A stretch of DNA of 64,000 bases from JAFLCL01 sp039809495 (GTDB taxonomy: Bacteria; Myxococcota_A; Polyangia; Polyangiales; Sandaracinaceae). Below, in pieces: positions 32,497 through 42,199 of this stretch (positions within the stretch are counted from its first letter, which is position 1; each line of letters begins with the position of its first letter). A model generated the notes under the pieces. That model saw nothing but the letters and a program-made list of their open reading frames with translations, did not search any database and was not told the origin of the DNA. Where the stretch lies: NCBI GenBank assembly GCA_039809495.1, contig JBDHVC010000003.1, positions 87,519-151,518 on the forward strand, in the 5' to 3' direction. The translations under genes were made by a program, and so were the position numbers.

Positions 32497-34145
32497 GCCG
32501 ACGAGGGCTCGAGCGGCCCCGCCGTCCTTCGCGACGGGCGCGGGTCGCCGCAGAGGTCGTCCGCGACGTCGCTCGCGAGCGTCGGCACGCTCGGGAGCGG
32601 GCGGAGGTCGTCTTCGGGATCGACGACGAGCTCGGCGAGCGGGCGCTCGAACACGCTCTCACGCTCGTCGACGGTGGAGGCGGCCGCGACCCGACGCCGC
32701 CCCGTCACGAGGGCTCCGATCACCGTCAGCTCGACGCCCGCGCGGAGATCGAGGTCGCCGACGACGAGCGTGTGCTCGACGCGGCAAGACTCGCAATTCT
32801 GGATCGCCACGCCGCCGCTCCGGACGATCGTGTTGCGCAGGACGAGGCCGCGCTGCTGTCCGGCGGCGACGGTGCCGAAAGAAAGCCCGAGGAACGAGGA
32901 GCCGACAGGCAGCTCCCCGCGGACCTCGACGAGGTTGCGCTCGAGGACGAGCCCCTCGGACGTACCGAGGAAGTAGGCGCCGGTGCTGCCGTGCCCGTCG
33001 TAGAGGACGTCGCGGAAGACGTTGTCCCGGAAGATCCAGCGCGAGGCGCCCTGGAACCGGAGGCCCGTCACCGACGTGCTCACGCTCGAGGGGCGCGGGC
33101 GCGTGCACTCGAGGACGTTGCCCTCGAGGATCCCGTCGTCCGGCGTGCGGCCGTCGCTCGCGGGGTTGACGTGGACGATCTGGTTGAAGTCGGCGAAGCG
33201 GTTGTTCCGAAGGACGGTGTAGCGCCCCGAGCCGGAGACGTGCACCGCGTGGTCGCAGTCTTGGTCCGCGAGGCAGTGCCCCTCGATGTCGAGGCCGTCG
33301 ATCACCCAGTAGGGGTGCGTGATGACGAACACCTCCGCCGGCTCCTCCCCGCTGTAGCGGAGGATCGCGGTCCCAGGGGTGCGCGCGCGGACGACGATGG
33401 GCGCGTCGGCCGAGCCGCCGCGCGCGGTCCGGAGGTTCCGGGTGAGCTCGTAGCTCCCCGGCTCGACGACGATCTCGTCGCCGAAGCGGGCGTCCGCGAC
33501 GGCGTCGGCGAGGGCCTCTGCCGAGTCGACGGTGACGACGCGGAGCGGCTCGTGGGCCTCACGCGGGCCGTTCGGAGAGACGAAGGGGATCGGCTCGCAG
33601 CGCCCGTCGATGCACGTCTCGTCCGCGGCACACGCGCGCTGAAAGAGGATGCAGTCGTCGGAGAAGGTCAGCGTGTACTCCTGCCGACCGCCAGGCCCGC
33701 GCGGCGCGAACGCGGCGCGGAACGAGCGCTCGTTGAAGGGCTCGAGCGCGCCTCCCCCCGCGTCGCGGAGCGCGCGCGCCGTCACGAGGAAGCTCCTGTG
33801 CCAGTCGCCGCCGAGCGGGCGGATCGGGAGCGGCGAGGACGGGAGGCCCCCGAGGTCCGCGACGTCCACCCGGGCGACGCTCTCGGTCGCGCCGTCGCTC
33901 CCGCGCACCTCGTACTCGATCGCCACGAGCTGCGCGCGGGTCTCGGGCTCCGCGTCGAAGCGGACGAGGAATTCGCTCTCGTAGACGAGCACGCAGCTCG
34001 CCGCGGAGAGGCACGCTGCGAGCCCCAACGCGATGGGCCCCAACGCGGTCGACCCCAGCGCGGCCCACCGAGCGCGCTCGAACACCGGCCGTCGGCGACG
34101 ATCGCTCGGGTGGCGCGAGGGCTCTCTCCGGATCGGGTGAGTCAT
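32454..34145 (-). CDS. Right-handed beta-helix lipoprotein
   Basis: 563 residues from the ATG at 34145, which overlaps the kinase stop (ATGA). Lipobox SAASC. Residues about 60-190 hold a beta domain with CAADETCIDGRCEP. From about 200 the sequence is a series of rungs typical of parallel beta-helix/pectate-lyase-like folds (GDEIVVEPGSYEL, WVIDGLDIEGH, YTVLRNNRFADFN, LVLRNTIVRSG). It probably binds or cleaves polysaccharide, though catalytic residues are not identifiable. The second copy of this type is at 37108-38592. Confidence 0.75.
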   Translation of the reverse strand: MTHPIRREPSRHPSDRRRRPVFERARWAALGSTALGPIALGLAACLSAASCVLVYESEFLVRFDAEPETRAQLVAIEYEVRGSDGATESVARVDVADLGGLPSSPLPIRPLGGDWHRSFLVTARALRDAGGGALEPFNERSFRAAFAPRGPGGRQEYTLTFSDDCILFQRACAADETCIDGRCEPIPFVSPNGPREAHEPLRVVTVDSAEALADAVADARFGDEIVVEPGSYELTRNLRTARGGSADAPIVVRARTPGTAILRYSGEEPAEVFVITHPYWVIDGLDIEGHCLADQDCDHAVHVSGSGRYTVLRNNRFADFNQIVHVNPASDGRTPDDGILEGNVLECTRPRPSSVSTSVTGLRFQGASRWIFRDNVFRDVLYDGHGSTGAYFLGTSEGLVLERNLVEVRGELPVGSSFLGLSFGTVAAGQQRGLVLRNTIVRSGGVAIQNCESCRVEHTLVVGDLDLRAGVELTVIGALVTGRRRVAAASTVDERESVFERPLAELVVDPEDDLRPLPSVPTLASDVADDLCGDPRPSRRTAGPLEPSSACRGTDAPRARRLP

Positions 34146-35632
34146 GGTGATCCGTGGTCCCAGCCCCACGCCCCGACGCGGCTCGCGGAGCCCGCCCGCT
34201 CGTCTCTCGCGCCGCGGCGCGCAGGCCGCCGTCCCCTCGGGATCGCCTGGGTGGCGCCGCTCGACTCGGGCGCGCGCGAGGGCTCCTCGAGCGCCCGCTC
34301 GCCCTCCGCCTCGCGAGCCGTGTCGTGCTCGGCGCTCCGATCCTCATCGTCGGCGACGAGCGGCGTCGCCGCTGGCGGAGCGTCCATGTGACCGACGACG
34401 GCAGCGCGCGGAGCCGCGGCCCCCTCCTGCGGCGTGGCCGCGAGAGGGCCGTACACGCCGAGGAGCGCCAGCGCGAGGACGACGGCCAGCGCGCCCGCGG
34501 CGATCCACGCCCACGGGGCGCGGCGCGACGAGCTCGGAGGCGACTCGGGCGACGCGAGCTGTGCGTCGCCTCGAGGCCGAGGGAGCTCGAGCTTCGTCGG
34601 CGGGTCGGAGCGGAGCCTCTTCGCCGGCCTCGGCTCGTCCTCGAGCTCGTCGAGCGGCAGCTCCACGGACGCCGCGCTGACGGCGACGCGGATGCGATCC
34701 GAGAGCTCGTCCCGCGCCGTCCGGAAGTGCGCCATCAGATAGTCGGCGATCTCGATCACGCCCTCGCGCGCCACCTCGTCCGCGATGAGGGCGTCGAGCG
34801 CGCGCCCGACCTCGTCGGCGTCCTGGGGGCGAAGGGCCGGATCGAGCGCGAGCATCCGAAACACGAGCTCGACGAGGGCGCTCGGCAGCTCGGGGCACTC
34901 CTCGCCCAGATCAGGCGCCGTCTTGCCCTTCACGATGGCGCGCGCGATCTCGTCCGAGCTGCCCTCGTAGGGGTGGTGCCCCGCGATCACCTCGTAGAGG
35001 ACGAGCCCGAGCGCGAAGAGGTCCGTGCGCCGATCGATGTCGCCGAAGGTGAGCTGCTCGGGCGCCATGTAGCGGAGCTTCCCCTTCACGAGCCCGGCCT
35101 CGGTCTGCGTGCTCGCGCCGAGCGCCTTCGCGACGCCGAAGTCGGAGATGCGCGCGATGCCGTCGTAGCCGACGAGGACGTTCTGCGGCGAGACGTCGCG
35201 GTGGACGACGGATAGGGGCTTCCCCTTCGCGTCGCGCGTCTCGTGGGCGGCGTGCAGCCCCGCGGCGACGTGTCGGATGATGCGCAGCGCGATCTGGAGC
35301 GGCAGCACGCCGTCCGCGGCCGCGTGCGTGAGGAGCTGGGAGAGCGACTGCCCCTCGACGAGCTCCATCACGAGGAAGGGGCCCTGATCGTCCTCGCCGA
35401 CGTCGAGGACGCTGACGACGTTCGCGTGCCGGATCGTGCCGGCGACGCGCGCCTCATCGTGGAGCATCGCGACGAGCTCGCGGTCCTCCGCGTAGTGAGG
35501 GTGCAGGCGCTTGATCGCCACGAGCCGCTCGAAGCCGCTCTCGCGGCGCCAGCCCACGTCCACCGTGCCCATCCCGCCTCGAGCGAGGCGAAAGAGGGTC
35601 CGATACCGGCGAGGCTGCGAGCGGCCCGTCAT
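34142..35632 (-). CDS. Membrane-anchored Ser/Thr protein kinase heading the operon
   Basis: 496 residues. Kinase motifs are complete: FRLARGGMGTV, VAIKRL, HRDVSPQN, DFGVAK and YMAPEQ. After the kinase domain (about 10-290) comes a disordered Pro/Ser linker, one membrane helix (WAWIAAGALAVVLALALLGVY, about 370-392) and an outer tail of about 100 residues with little structure. A cytoplasmic kinase with an outward tail is the usual form. The overlapping downstream genes encode three exported proteins, making them candidates for sensing input. Confidence 0.88.
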   Translation of the reverse strand: MTGRSQPRRYRTLFRLARGGMGTVDVGWRRESGFERLVAIKRLHPHYAEDRELVAMLHDEARVAGTIRHANVVSVLDVGEDDQGPFLVMELVEGQSLSQLLTHAAADGVLPLQIALRIIRHVAAGLHAAHETRDAKGKPLSVVHRDVSPQNVLVGYDGIARISDFGVAKALGASTQTEAGLVKGKLRYMAPEQLTFGDIDRRTDLFALGLVLYEVIAGHHPYEGSSDEIARAIVKGKTAPDLGEECPELPSALVELVFRMLALDPALRPQDADEVGRALDALIADEVAREGVIEIADYLMAHFRTARDELSDRIRVAVSAASVELPLDELEDEPRPAKRLRSDPPTKLELPRPRGDAQLASPESPPSSSRRAPWAWIAAGALAVVLALALLGVYGPLAATPQEGAAAPRAAVVGHMDAPPAATPLVADDEDRSAEHDTAREAEGERALEEPSRAPESSGATQAIPRGRRPARRGARDERAGSASRVGAWGWDHGSP

Positions 35633-35787
35633 CGCTCCAGCTCACGTCGCGCGCGAAGAGGCATCCGAGCCCGCGAGCATACCAAGGCGGGGCCGCGCGT
35701 GGCGGGCGCGCGAGCGAGCGGGATCGCGACGCTCGGCCCGCGCGTTCGAGCGTCGAGGCGCCGAGCGACGGTGTTAGCCTCGACGGG

Positions 35788-37095
35788 GTGCCCTCGCCCT
35801 TCGACCTCGACGAGCGACGACGCGAGGCTCGCGCCCACCTCGCGCGGCTCGAGCCCGAGGAGGCGCGCGCGCTCATCGCGGGCCTGCCCGAGCCCGAGCG
35901 CCACGAGCTCTCCGCCTGGGCGCGCGCGATCGACGGCGACCTCGAGCTCGATCTGAGCGCGCTCCGCGCGAACGCCCGCGCGAGCGGACGCTCGGCGGCC
36001 AACGTCGAGCTCACCGCGATCGAGGCGCTCGTTCGGGCCGAGCGCGCCCCGGCGGAGGCCGAGGCGCTCGCGCGGCGCGGCGCGAGGATGGCGGCGACCG
36101 AGGAGCTGCCAGGCCCCGCCTTCCTCGCCAACCTCACGCTCGCGCGGATCCGGCGGCTCTCGGGCCGCCCGCACCTGGCGACGCACATCCTCGCGACGCT
36201 CTCGCGCTACGCGCCGCCCGCGTGGCACCGGTGGATGGGCTGGGAGCTCGCGCTCTCGTTCGGGCGCGCGGGCGCGGCGCTCGTGCCCGAGAGCGCGCCC
36301 ATCGTCCTCGCGATCGCGCGCGCGTGCGAGGGGCCGCCGCCGCGTTGCCCCAAGCTCTTCGAGCGCGACCTCGCGACGCTCCACGCCCTCGTCATCCCGA
36401 GCGCGCGGGCCGCGGATCCGGCCGTCGCGGCGTTCCGCGAGGGGCGCGCGCACCAGGTGCCGCGAGGCCTCCACGGCCTCTCGGCGCTCGAGGAGGCGGG
36501 CGCGATCGCCTGGGTCGCGGTCGGGCGAGGCGCCCCCACCCGCCTGCTCGCGCTCGGCCTCCCGGCCCTCGAGCGGAGCGGCTACGTCCGCCTCGAGCAG
36601 AGCCAACGCAAGGAGGGGCGAGCGGACATGCTCATCGCCGCCGCCGCGCTGGCGGGCCCCGAGGGCATCGAGGAGGATCGGCTCTTCGAGGCGAGCTACG
36701 GCTTCGCGTTCGTGCCCGAGCTGCACGGGGGGACGTTCGGCCTCGCGATCCACCGCGCGAGGCAGCGGCTCGAGGGGCTCGCGACGATCGAGCGCGCCGG
36801 CGGGCGCCTGCGCCTCGTCGCGCGGCGCGCGCTCGTCGTGCCCGATCCCCGCTGCACCGTCGGCACCGAGGATCGGGCCCTCTCGCACATCGCGCTCGGA
36901 GGGGCGGCGAGCGCGCGCGCCATCGCGGAGAGGCTGGGCGTCTCTCTGCGGAGCGCGCAGCTCGCGCTCGAGGCGCTGATCCGCGAGGGCCTCTGCGATC
37001 GCGCCCGCGTCGGGAACGCCGTCGTCTATCGCGTGGAAGACACGACGTTCCACGAGCCTACCCAGCGTGATGGGGCGCCGCCGTCCCCGGGATGA
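35788..37095 (+). CDS. Winged-helix protein of unknown function
   Basis: 435 residues with a GTG start; TAGCCT lies 7 bases before it, suggesting a leaderless mRNA. The N-terminal two-thirds is helical with TPR-like features (LTAIEALVRAERAPAEAEALARR). The C-terminal 80 residues contain an HTH (ALGGAASARAIAERLGVSLRSAQLALEALIREGLC) followed by a wing, as in GntR/IclR-like units. It is convergent with the beta-helix gene and divergent from the kinase operon, so it could regulate that operon. This is inference. Confidence 0.6.
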   Translation: MPSPFDLDERRREARAHLARLEPEEARALIAGLPEPERHELSAWARAIDGDLELDLSALRANARASGRSAANVELTAIEALVRAERAPAEAEALARRGARMAATEELPGPAFLANLTLARIRRLSGRPHLATHILATLSRYAPPAWHRWMGWELALSFGRAGAALVPESAPIVLAIARACEGPPPRCPKLFERDLATLHALVIPSARAADPAVAAFREGRAHQVPRGLHGLSALEEAGAIAWVAVGRGAPTRLLALGLPALERSGYVRLEQSQRKEGRADMLIAAAALAGPEGIEEDRLFEASYGFAFVPELHGGTFGLAIHRARQRLEGLATIERAGGRLRLVARRALVVPDPRCTVGTEDRALSHIALGGAASARAIAERLGVSLRSAQLALEALIREGLCDRARVGNAVVYRVEDTTFHEPTQRDGAPPSPG

Positions 37096-37107
37096 CGCGC
37101 ATCGCGA

Positions 37108-38592
37108 TCACTCCGGGATCGGTCGCGCGGCGAGGGTGAGCGCCGCCTCGCGGGTCGTGGCGTAGGCGCCCGCGACGAGCGCCGCGCGCGTCGCGTCGTC
37201 GAAGTCGTGCTCGGTCTCCGCGCGCGACGCGAGCATCGCGTCGACCGGCGCCCCGAGGCCCTCGAGGGTGATCGGATGCAGATCCAGGCCCTCGCCGGGG
37301 CTCGCGAGCGGGCTCCGCAGGTAGCGCGCGGCGTCGGCGCGCGCACCGATCAGGTCTCCCGCGCTGTCGCTCACGCTCGGCGGGACGTCGGCGAAGACGA
37401 GGTTGTTCCGCGAGCGCTGGGCGAACGCGGGGTCGCCGCCCGAGATGTTGAGGCCCCGGCCGCTCGCGACGATCGTGTTGAAGGCGACGTCGACGCGCCG
37501 CGGCTTGTCGTTGTGGCGCTGGATCGTGATCGCGTCGCCGTGCGGGTTCACGAACACGTTGTTCACGATGAGGAGGTTGCCCTCCGCCTGGAGGAGCCTC
37601 TCCGTGGAGTTGTCATAGAAGACGTTGCCGTAGACGACGTAGAGATCCTCGGCGCCGCGCCCCGAGGTGGGGAAGTGGCCGAGGAGGAGGTTCGGGCGCG
37701 CCTCGCTGCCCGGCGTCATCCCGTTCGTCTTCGCGAAGACGTTGTAGCGGATGATCGTCTCGGCGTGGTCCGGCTGCGCCTCGGAGCGCGCGTTCTGGTG
37801 CTTGATCTGCATGCAGTAGCCGACGGCGTCGACGACGGTGTTGAGCTCGATGAGGCCGCGGACGAAGGGCCAGCGGCCGTCGGAGTTGCCGAGGTAGAGG
37901 CCGACGCCCGGCCCGACGATGCGGTTACCGCGGATCACCCAGTCGGTCGCCGGGCTCTTCGTCGAGATGCCGGCGATCTGCTGGTCGGTCCCGAAGCCGT
38001 GCATGTCGATGTCCTCGATGACGACGTGGTGGGTCGGCTTCGCGTCGCCGCCCTGCGAGGCGACGCCGAAGCCGTCGAGCCCACGGATGTCGACCTCGAG
38101 GCCGCGCAGCTTGATCCAGCTCGCGCCGTGGATCGCGAGGACGTTGAAGTCGTTGCTCCCGAGGAAGAGCGGGCGGTGGCTGCGATCGAGCGCCTCGACG
38201 ACGATGCAGCGGCCCTCCTCGCCCGAGACCGTCATCGGGAGCCCGCGCGTGTACGTACCCGGGCGCAGGCGCAGCGTGTCGCCCGGCGCGATCGTCGCGA
38301 GGACGTCGCGGTAGTCGTCGGGCCCAGCCTCGAGCGTCCGCCCTCGGCCCTCGCAGTCCTCCCAAGGCAGGCGCGACCACCCGCTCGGGGGCGTGACGCC
38401 GCCGCCATCGCTCGGCGTGATCGTGCCGCCGTCGCCCTCGCGGGCCGCGTCCGTGAGGGCGACGTCCGCGTCGCCCGCGGCGACGGCCGCGTCCGCCCGA
38501 ACCGCGCCGTCCTCGCTCGCGGCGCCGTCGCCCGGCCCGCACGCGGAGAGGGCCAGGATGGACACCCACAGAACCATCGCACTTCGCCTCAT
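37108..38592 (-). CDS. Right-handed beta-helix lipoprotein
   Basis: 494 residues from the ATG at 38592. Lipobox LALSAC. A linker rich in Asp/Ala precedes beta-helix rungs (FNVLAIHGASWIKLRGLEVDI, THHVVIEDIDMHGFG, WVIRGNRIVGPGVGLYLGN, LLIVNNVFVNPHGDAITIQ). Similar to secreted poly-saccharide lyase-like or Pel9-type proteins. The frame continues to 41850 upstream with no stop, but sequence beyond 38592 is antisense to the cytochrome-like gene and not real. The gene starts next to a four-hairpin repeat that lies in its promoter region. Confidence 0.75.
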   Translation of the reverse strand: MRRSAMVLWVSILALSACGPGDGAASEDGAVRADAAVAAGDADVALTDAAREGDGGTITPSDGGGVTPPSGWSRLPWEDCEGRGRTLEAGPDDYRDVLATIAPGDTLRLRPGTYTRGLPMTVSGEEGRCIVVEALDRSHRPLFLGSNDFNVLAIHGASWIKLRGLEVDIRGLDGFGVASQGGDAKPTHHVVIEDIDMHGFGTDQQIAGISTKSPATDWVIRGNRIVGPGVGLYLGNSDGRWPFVRGLIELNTVVDAVGYCMQIKHQNARSEAQPDHAETIIRYNVFAKTNGMTPGSEARPNLLLGHFPTSGRGAEDLYVVYGNVFYDNSTERLLQAEGNLLIVNNVFVNPHGDAITIQRHNDKPRRVDVAFNTIVASGRGLNISGGDPAFAQRSRNNLVFADVPPSVSDSAGDLIGARADAARYLRSPLASPGEGLDLHPITLEGLGAPVDAMLASRAETEHDFDDATRAALVAGAYATTREAALTLAARPIPE

Positions 38593-38690
38593 CTCGCACC
38601 TCTTGGAGCGCGCCCCGCCGAAACGCGCGGGGGACCGCGAGACCGTCCCACGCACGAGCGGGCGCGGCGATTTCCAAGCGTGCGCGCGCC

Positions 38691-38851
38691 TGACAGCGCA
38701 CCTCACTCGACGTGATCCGTCGAGCCGGGGTGCGCTGGCTCGGCGGGAGGGAGGCTCACGCCGATTCACTCGGCGTGAGGGAGGGTCTGGGGGCAGACCC
38801 TCCGACAACGAAGGAACAGCGCGAATCAGGTCAACTGATTCGCGCTGTGAG
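38691..38851 (+). repeat. Four-hairpin dispersed repeat, copy A
   Basis: Four consecutive perfect hairpins. Stem 1 is 38706-38724 (7 bp, CTCGACG). Stem 2 is 38755-38779 (10 bp). Stem 3 is 38780-38803 (10 bp). Stem 4 is 38817-38847 (13 bp). A relative in opposite orientation lies at 63261-63429. The 351-base gap 38593-38943 is otherwise empty apart from a TTGAAATGG leader motif before the next gene. Confidence 0.85.
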
Positions 38852-38943
38852 AGGCGCGCCGCCGCGGGCTCGACCCACGCGGTGATCGCGGCGCGCATGG
38901 ATTGAAATGGGAGCCGCGGGGCCAAGCCGCGCACCATCGCGCG

Positions 38944-41900
38944 ATGCCCTCCCGCTCGACCCTCTCGCCCGCCCTCTCGGCGTCGATCGCGCTCCTCGCC
39001 GCCTCGCTCGCGCCGCTCTCGGCGCGGGCCGACGTGCCGATCGTCTACACGCGCTGCGCGCGCACCGACGCGTCGATGGACGTCACGATGGACGTGACCG
39101 TCGACGGCGTGACGCGCCCGGCCACGCGCACGATGCGAGGGCTCGACGTGTACGACGTGCTGCCCGACGTCTCGCACCTCCTCGGCGACTTCACGGGCCC
39201 CTGCGATCTCGTCTACCGCGACGAGGCCGGGAGCGAGCGCGTCCTCTACGACTGCTCCTCGGGGTCGACGGACGAGGCCGGCTGCGCGGCGATGGATCCC
39301 GCCGTCTCGTTCGACGCCCGCACCGTCGCGTTCACGGTCTTCCGCGGCCCGCTCGAGCACGCGCGCGAGTCGATCGTCCCGCGCGTCATCGACCCGCGCG
39401 CGGCCGACGCGCCCTACCAGTACGTCACGCTCCCGAGCCGGCTCCTGCGCTCGACCGAGGCGCAGCTCTACCTCGTCGACGTCGCGACGGGCGCGCTCAC
39501 CGCGCTCCCGCACACCCCGGACACCTACGACACCGCGCCCGCCTTCCTCCCGAACGGGCGGCTCGCCTTCACCTCGAGCCGCGACGGCAACCGCGCCACG
39601 CTCGTCTTCGGCGCGGGCACGTCGCGCCTGGGCATGCGGATCTGGACGATGGATCTCGACGGCCGCAACGTGGACCTCGCGAGCCAGCACTCGACCGGCG
39701 TCGACGAGCACCCCTTCGTCCTGCGCGACGGACGCGTCGCGTTCACGAGCTGGCAGGTCTTCGGCGGGCTCCCGTTCCGCCACACCAACGGCTCGCCGGG
39801 CGGCTTCACCACGCTCGACAACCTCTTCCACATCTACACGCAGCGCCCCGACGGCGCCGAGGTCTTCGCGTTCTACGGGCAGCACGCGGGCGACCACACG
39901 CCCGTCACCGAGACGCACGTCACCCACAACGCGGCCCACTTCCTCACCCAGACGAGCGACGGCTACGTCTGGTTCGCCGACTACTACCGCGCGAACAACA
40001 ACGGCCTGGGCGACGTGATCGGCGTGCTCCCCGAGCCCGCCGGGCAGGAGGGGTTCGGCCCCGAGGAGATCACGGCGTACGGCGACATGTTCGCGCCGCG
40101 GCACATGCGCCGCGCGGCGCTCTGGGCGACGAACGGCGACAACATGTCCCGCGCGATGGTCGATCCGGAGCTCCGCGTACCGACCTACGCCGACCCGCTG
40201 CCCTTCGCGGGGAAGGTCGGCCACCCAGCGGCCCTGCCCGAGAACGGCCTCATGGTCGCGTGGGGCAAGGGCGCCTGCGGGACGGTCGCGGGCAACGACG
40301 TCTTCCGCGCGCTCGGCCGCGAGGCGCCGCCTTTGACGAGCGGCTCGGGCTCGGGCACCGCGATGAACGTCATCACCTCGCTCGAGCTCGACACGCCCGG
40401 CTGCGACGTCGGCGTCTACCGCCTGACGAGCATCCCCTCGATGGATCCGCGCGACCTCGAGGTCGTCGTCGACTCGCGCGCGTGGCACGAGTTCCAGGCG
40501 CGCCCCGTCGTCCCCTACGCGGCGATCCACGGCGTCGAGCGGCCGGACGTCATCGAGCGCTCGGACCTCGCCACCTCGCACCCGCTGCTCGAGGTCGGAA
40601 CACCCTTCGGCCTGCTCGGCGCGGCCTCGATGATCGACCGCGAGACGCACCCGCACGGCGGGATCACCTTCCAGGGCGAGCACCAGTTCCACAACCAGGG
40701 GACCGACACGATCGACTACACCGACGCCGACCTCTGCGGCCTGCGCATCCTCGGCATCATGCCGAACCGCGGCGATCACAACTCGGTCCACCGCGAGATC
40801 GCCGACGTGACCGGCGAGCGCGTGCGGATCCTCGGCGAGATCCCCGTTCGAAACCGCGACGCGAGCGGCCGCGAGCTGTTGGACGAGGCCGGCAACGTCG
40901 ACACGAGCTTCCTCGTGCGGATGCCCGCGAACATGCCCTACATGATGCAGGGCATCGACTGCGACGGCCGCACCCTCAACACCGACCAGACCTGGCAGAG
41001 CCTGCGCCCGGGCGAGATGAAGACCTGCGGCGGCTGCCACGTGCACTCGCGCGCGTCGCTCACCACCTTCGATCGCACCTTCGCCGCGACGAGCGCGTAC
41101 GCGATCCCGCGCCTGGGCGAGGGCACCGTGCCGCTCTTCGCCGGCCGGAGCGAGGACGGCTCCGTGCGCGTGCGCGAGGTCGACGCCGACGGGCTCGAGG
41201 TCAGCTACCAGCGCGACGTCATGCCGATCTTCGAGCGCCGCTGCGCGAGCTGCCACGGCGGGAGCGAGCCAGCCGCGGGGCTCGCGCTCGATCGGCCGGG
41301 GATCGACCAGGAGAGCCGCTCCACGTGGTACTGCCTCGTCTCCGATCGGAGCCAGACGTGCGTGCCGCCCGAGCGCCAGCACGACACCGGCATCGGCAGC
41401 GGCAGCCACACGTTCCGCCGCCCGCAGCTCACGCGCTACGTGCGCGCGTTCAATTCGCTCGCGAGCCTGCTCTACTGGAAGGCGGCCGGGCGCCGCACGG
41501 ACGGCCGCGCGGACGACACCTTCGCCGACTCGGACACCCCGGAGCGGCGCGACGTCGACTTCGGCCCGGCGCACACGACCGACGCCACCCCGGAGGAGCT
41601 CGGCCTGCTCTCGCGGTGGATCGACCTCGGCTGCCCTGGCGGCGCGATGGAGTCGCGCGACACGCAGCGCCCCACCCTGAACCTCGCCGCGAGCGTCGAG
41701 GGCGGCGCCGTCACGGCGCTCCACGTCGGCACGACGGATCTCGGGAGCGGGATCGATCCGAGCTCGCTCGAGCTCTGCGTCCTCGACGCCGCGGGCGCGT
41801 GCACGGCGCGCATCGCCCTCGAGGCCGCGCCCCACGGCGTCGTCACGCACACGCTCACGAGCCCGCTCACGGATCCGGACACCGAGGTCCGCGCGAGCGT

Positions 41901-42183
41901 CAGCGATCTCGAGGGCAACGAGAGCGTCGCCCAGTGGACCGTGCGCTGGCTGCTCGACGCGCCGCCCCCGACGCCGCCCACGTCGACCCTCGTGCCGGAG
42001 GGCGACGGCGGCGGCCGGGCCGATCGCGACGGCGGGCTGGGCTCCGAGGACCGCATGCTCCGAGGGACGCAGTGCGCGTGCCGCGCGGCGGGGGCGGGCC
42101 CCTCGGCGCCCCCGTGGCTCGGGCTCTCGATCCTCGCGGGGATCGCGATCGTCCGCCGGAGGCGGGTCAACCGGAAGCGTTGA
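38944..42183 (+). CDS. HzsA-related multi-domain c-type cytochrome, MYXO-CTERM-like anchor
   Basis: 1,079 residues. A signal peptide ends in LSARA. The N-terminal half has TolB/PD40-type propeller blades (FLPNGRLAFTSSRDGN, MRIWTMDLDGRN). Two heme-c motifs follow: CGGCH in PGEMKTCGGCHVH and CASCH in FERRCASCHGG. The linked segments resemble hydrazine-synthase-alpha-related proteins (RMPANMPYMMQ... QSLRPGEMKTCGGC). The C-terminus has CAC, then a hydrophobic helix, then an Arg cluster (RRRRVNRKR), the tripartite form of MYXO-CTERM anchors. An exported, envelope-anchored electron-transfer protein is likely; substrate unknown. A near-identical paralogue follows. Confidence 0.72.
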   Translation: MPSRSTLSPALSASIALLAASLAPLSARADVPIVYTRCARTDASMDVTMDVTVDGVTRPATRTMRGLDVYDVLPDVSHLLGDFTGPCDLVYRDEAGSERVLYDCSSGSTDEAGCAAMDPAVSFDARTVAFTVFRGPLEHARESIVPRVIDPRAADAPYQYVTLPSRLLRSTEAQLYLVDVATGALTALPHTPDTYDTAPAFLPNGRLAFTSSRDGNRATLVFGAGTSRLGMRIWTMDLDGRNVDLASQHSTGVDEHPFVLRDGRVAFTSWQVFGGLPFRHTNGSPGGFTTLDNLFHIYTQRPDGAEVFAFYGQHAGDHTPVTETHVTHNAAHFLTQTSDGYVWFADYYRANNNGLGDVIGVLPEPAGQEGFGPEEITAYGDMFAPRHMRRAALWATNGDNMSRAMVDPELRVPTYADPLPFAGKVGHPAALPENGLMVAWGKGACGTVAGNDVFRALGREAPPLTSGSGSGTAMNVITSLELDTPGCDVGVYRLTSIPSMDPRDLEVVVDSRAWHEFQARPVVPYAAIHGVERPDVIERSDLATSHPLLEVGTPFGLLGAASMIDRETHPHGGITFQGEHQFHNQGTDTIDYTDADLCGLRILGIMPNRGDHNSVHREIADVTGERVRILGEIPVRNRDASGRELLDEAGNVDTSFLVRMPANMPYMMQGIDCDGRTLNTDQTWQSLRPGEMKTCGGCHVHSRASLTTFDRTFAATSAYAIPRLGEGTVPLFAGRSEDGSVRVREVDADGLEVSYQRDVMPIFERRCASCHGGSEPAAGLALDRPGIDQESRSTWYCLVSDRSQTCVPPERQHDTGIGSGSHTFRRPQLTRYVRAFNSLASLLYWKAAGRRTDGRADDTFADSDTPERRDVDFGPAHTTDATPEELGLLSRWIDLGCPGGAMESRDTQRPTLNLAASVEGGAVTALHVGTTDLGSGIDPSSLELCVLDAAGACTARIALEAAPHGVVTHTLTSPLTDPDTEVRASVSDLEGNESVAQWTVRWLLDAPPPTPPTSTLVPEGDGGGRADRDGGLGSEDRMLRGTQCACRAAGAGPSAPPWLGLSILAGIAIVRRRRVNRKR

Positions 42184-42199
42184 GGTCGAGGGTGAGGGC

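Noticed and set aside
35788..37095. Anti-sigma or response-regulator identity for the winged-helix protein
   Set aside because: No receiver, phospho-acceptor or sigma-binding motif is visible; only a C-terminal HTH can be supported.
37108..41850. 1,580-residue minus-strand frame continuing upstream of the beta-helix lipoprotein
   Set aside because: Beyond 38592 the translation is Arg/Val/Ala-rich and lies antisense to the cytochrome-like gene; the signal peptide and lipobox fix the start at 38592.
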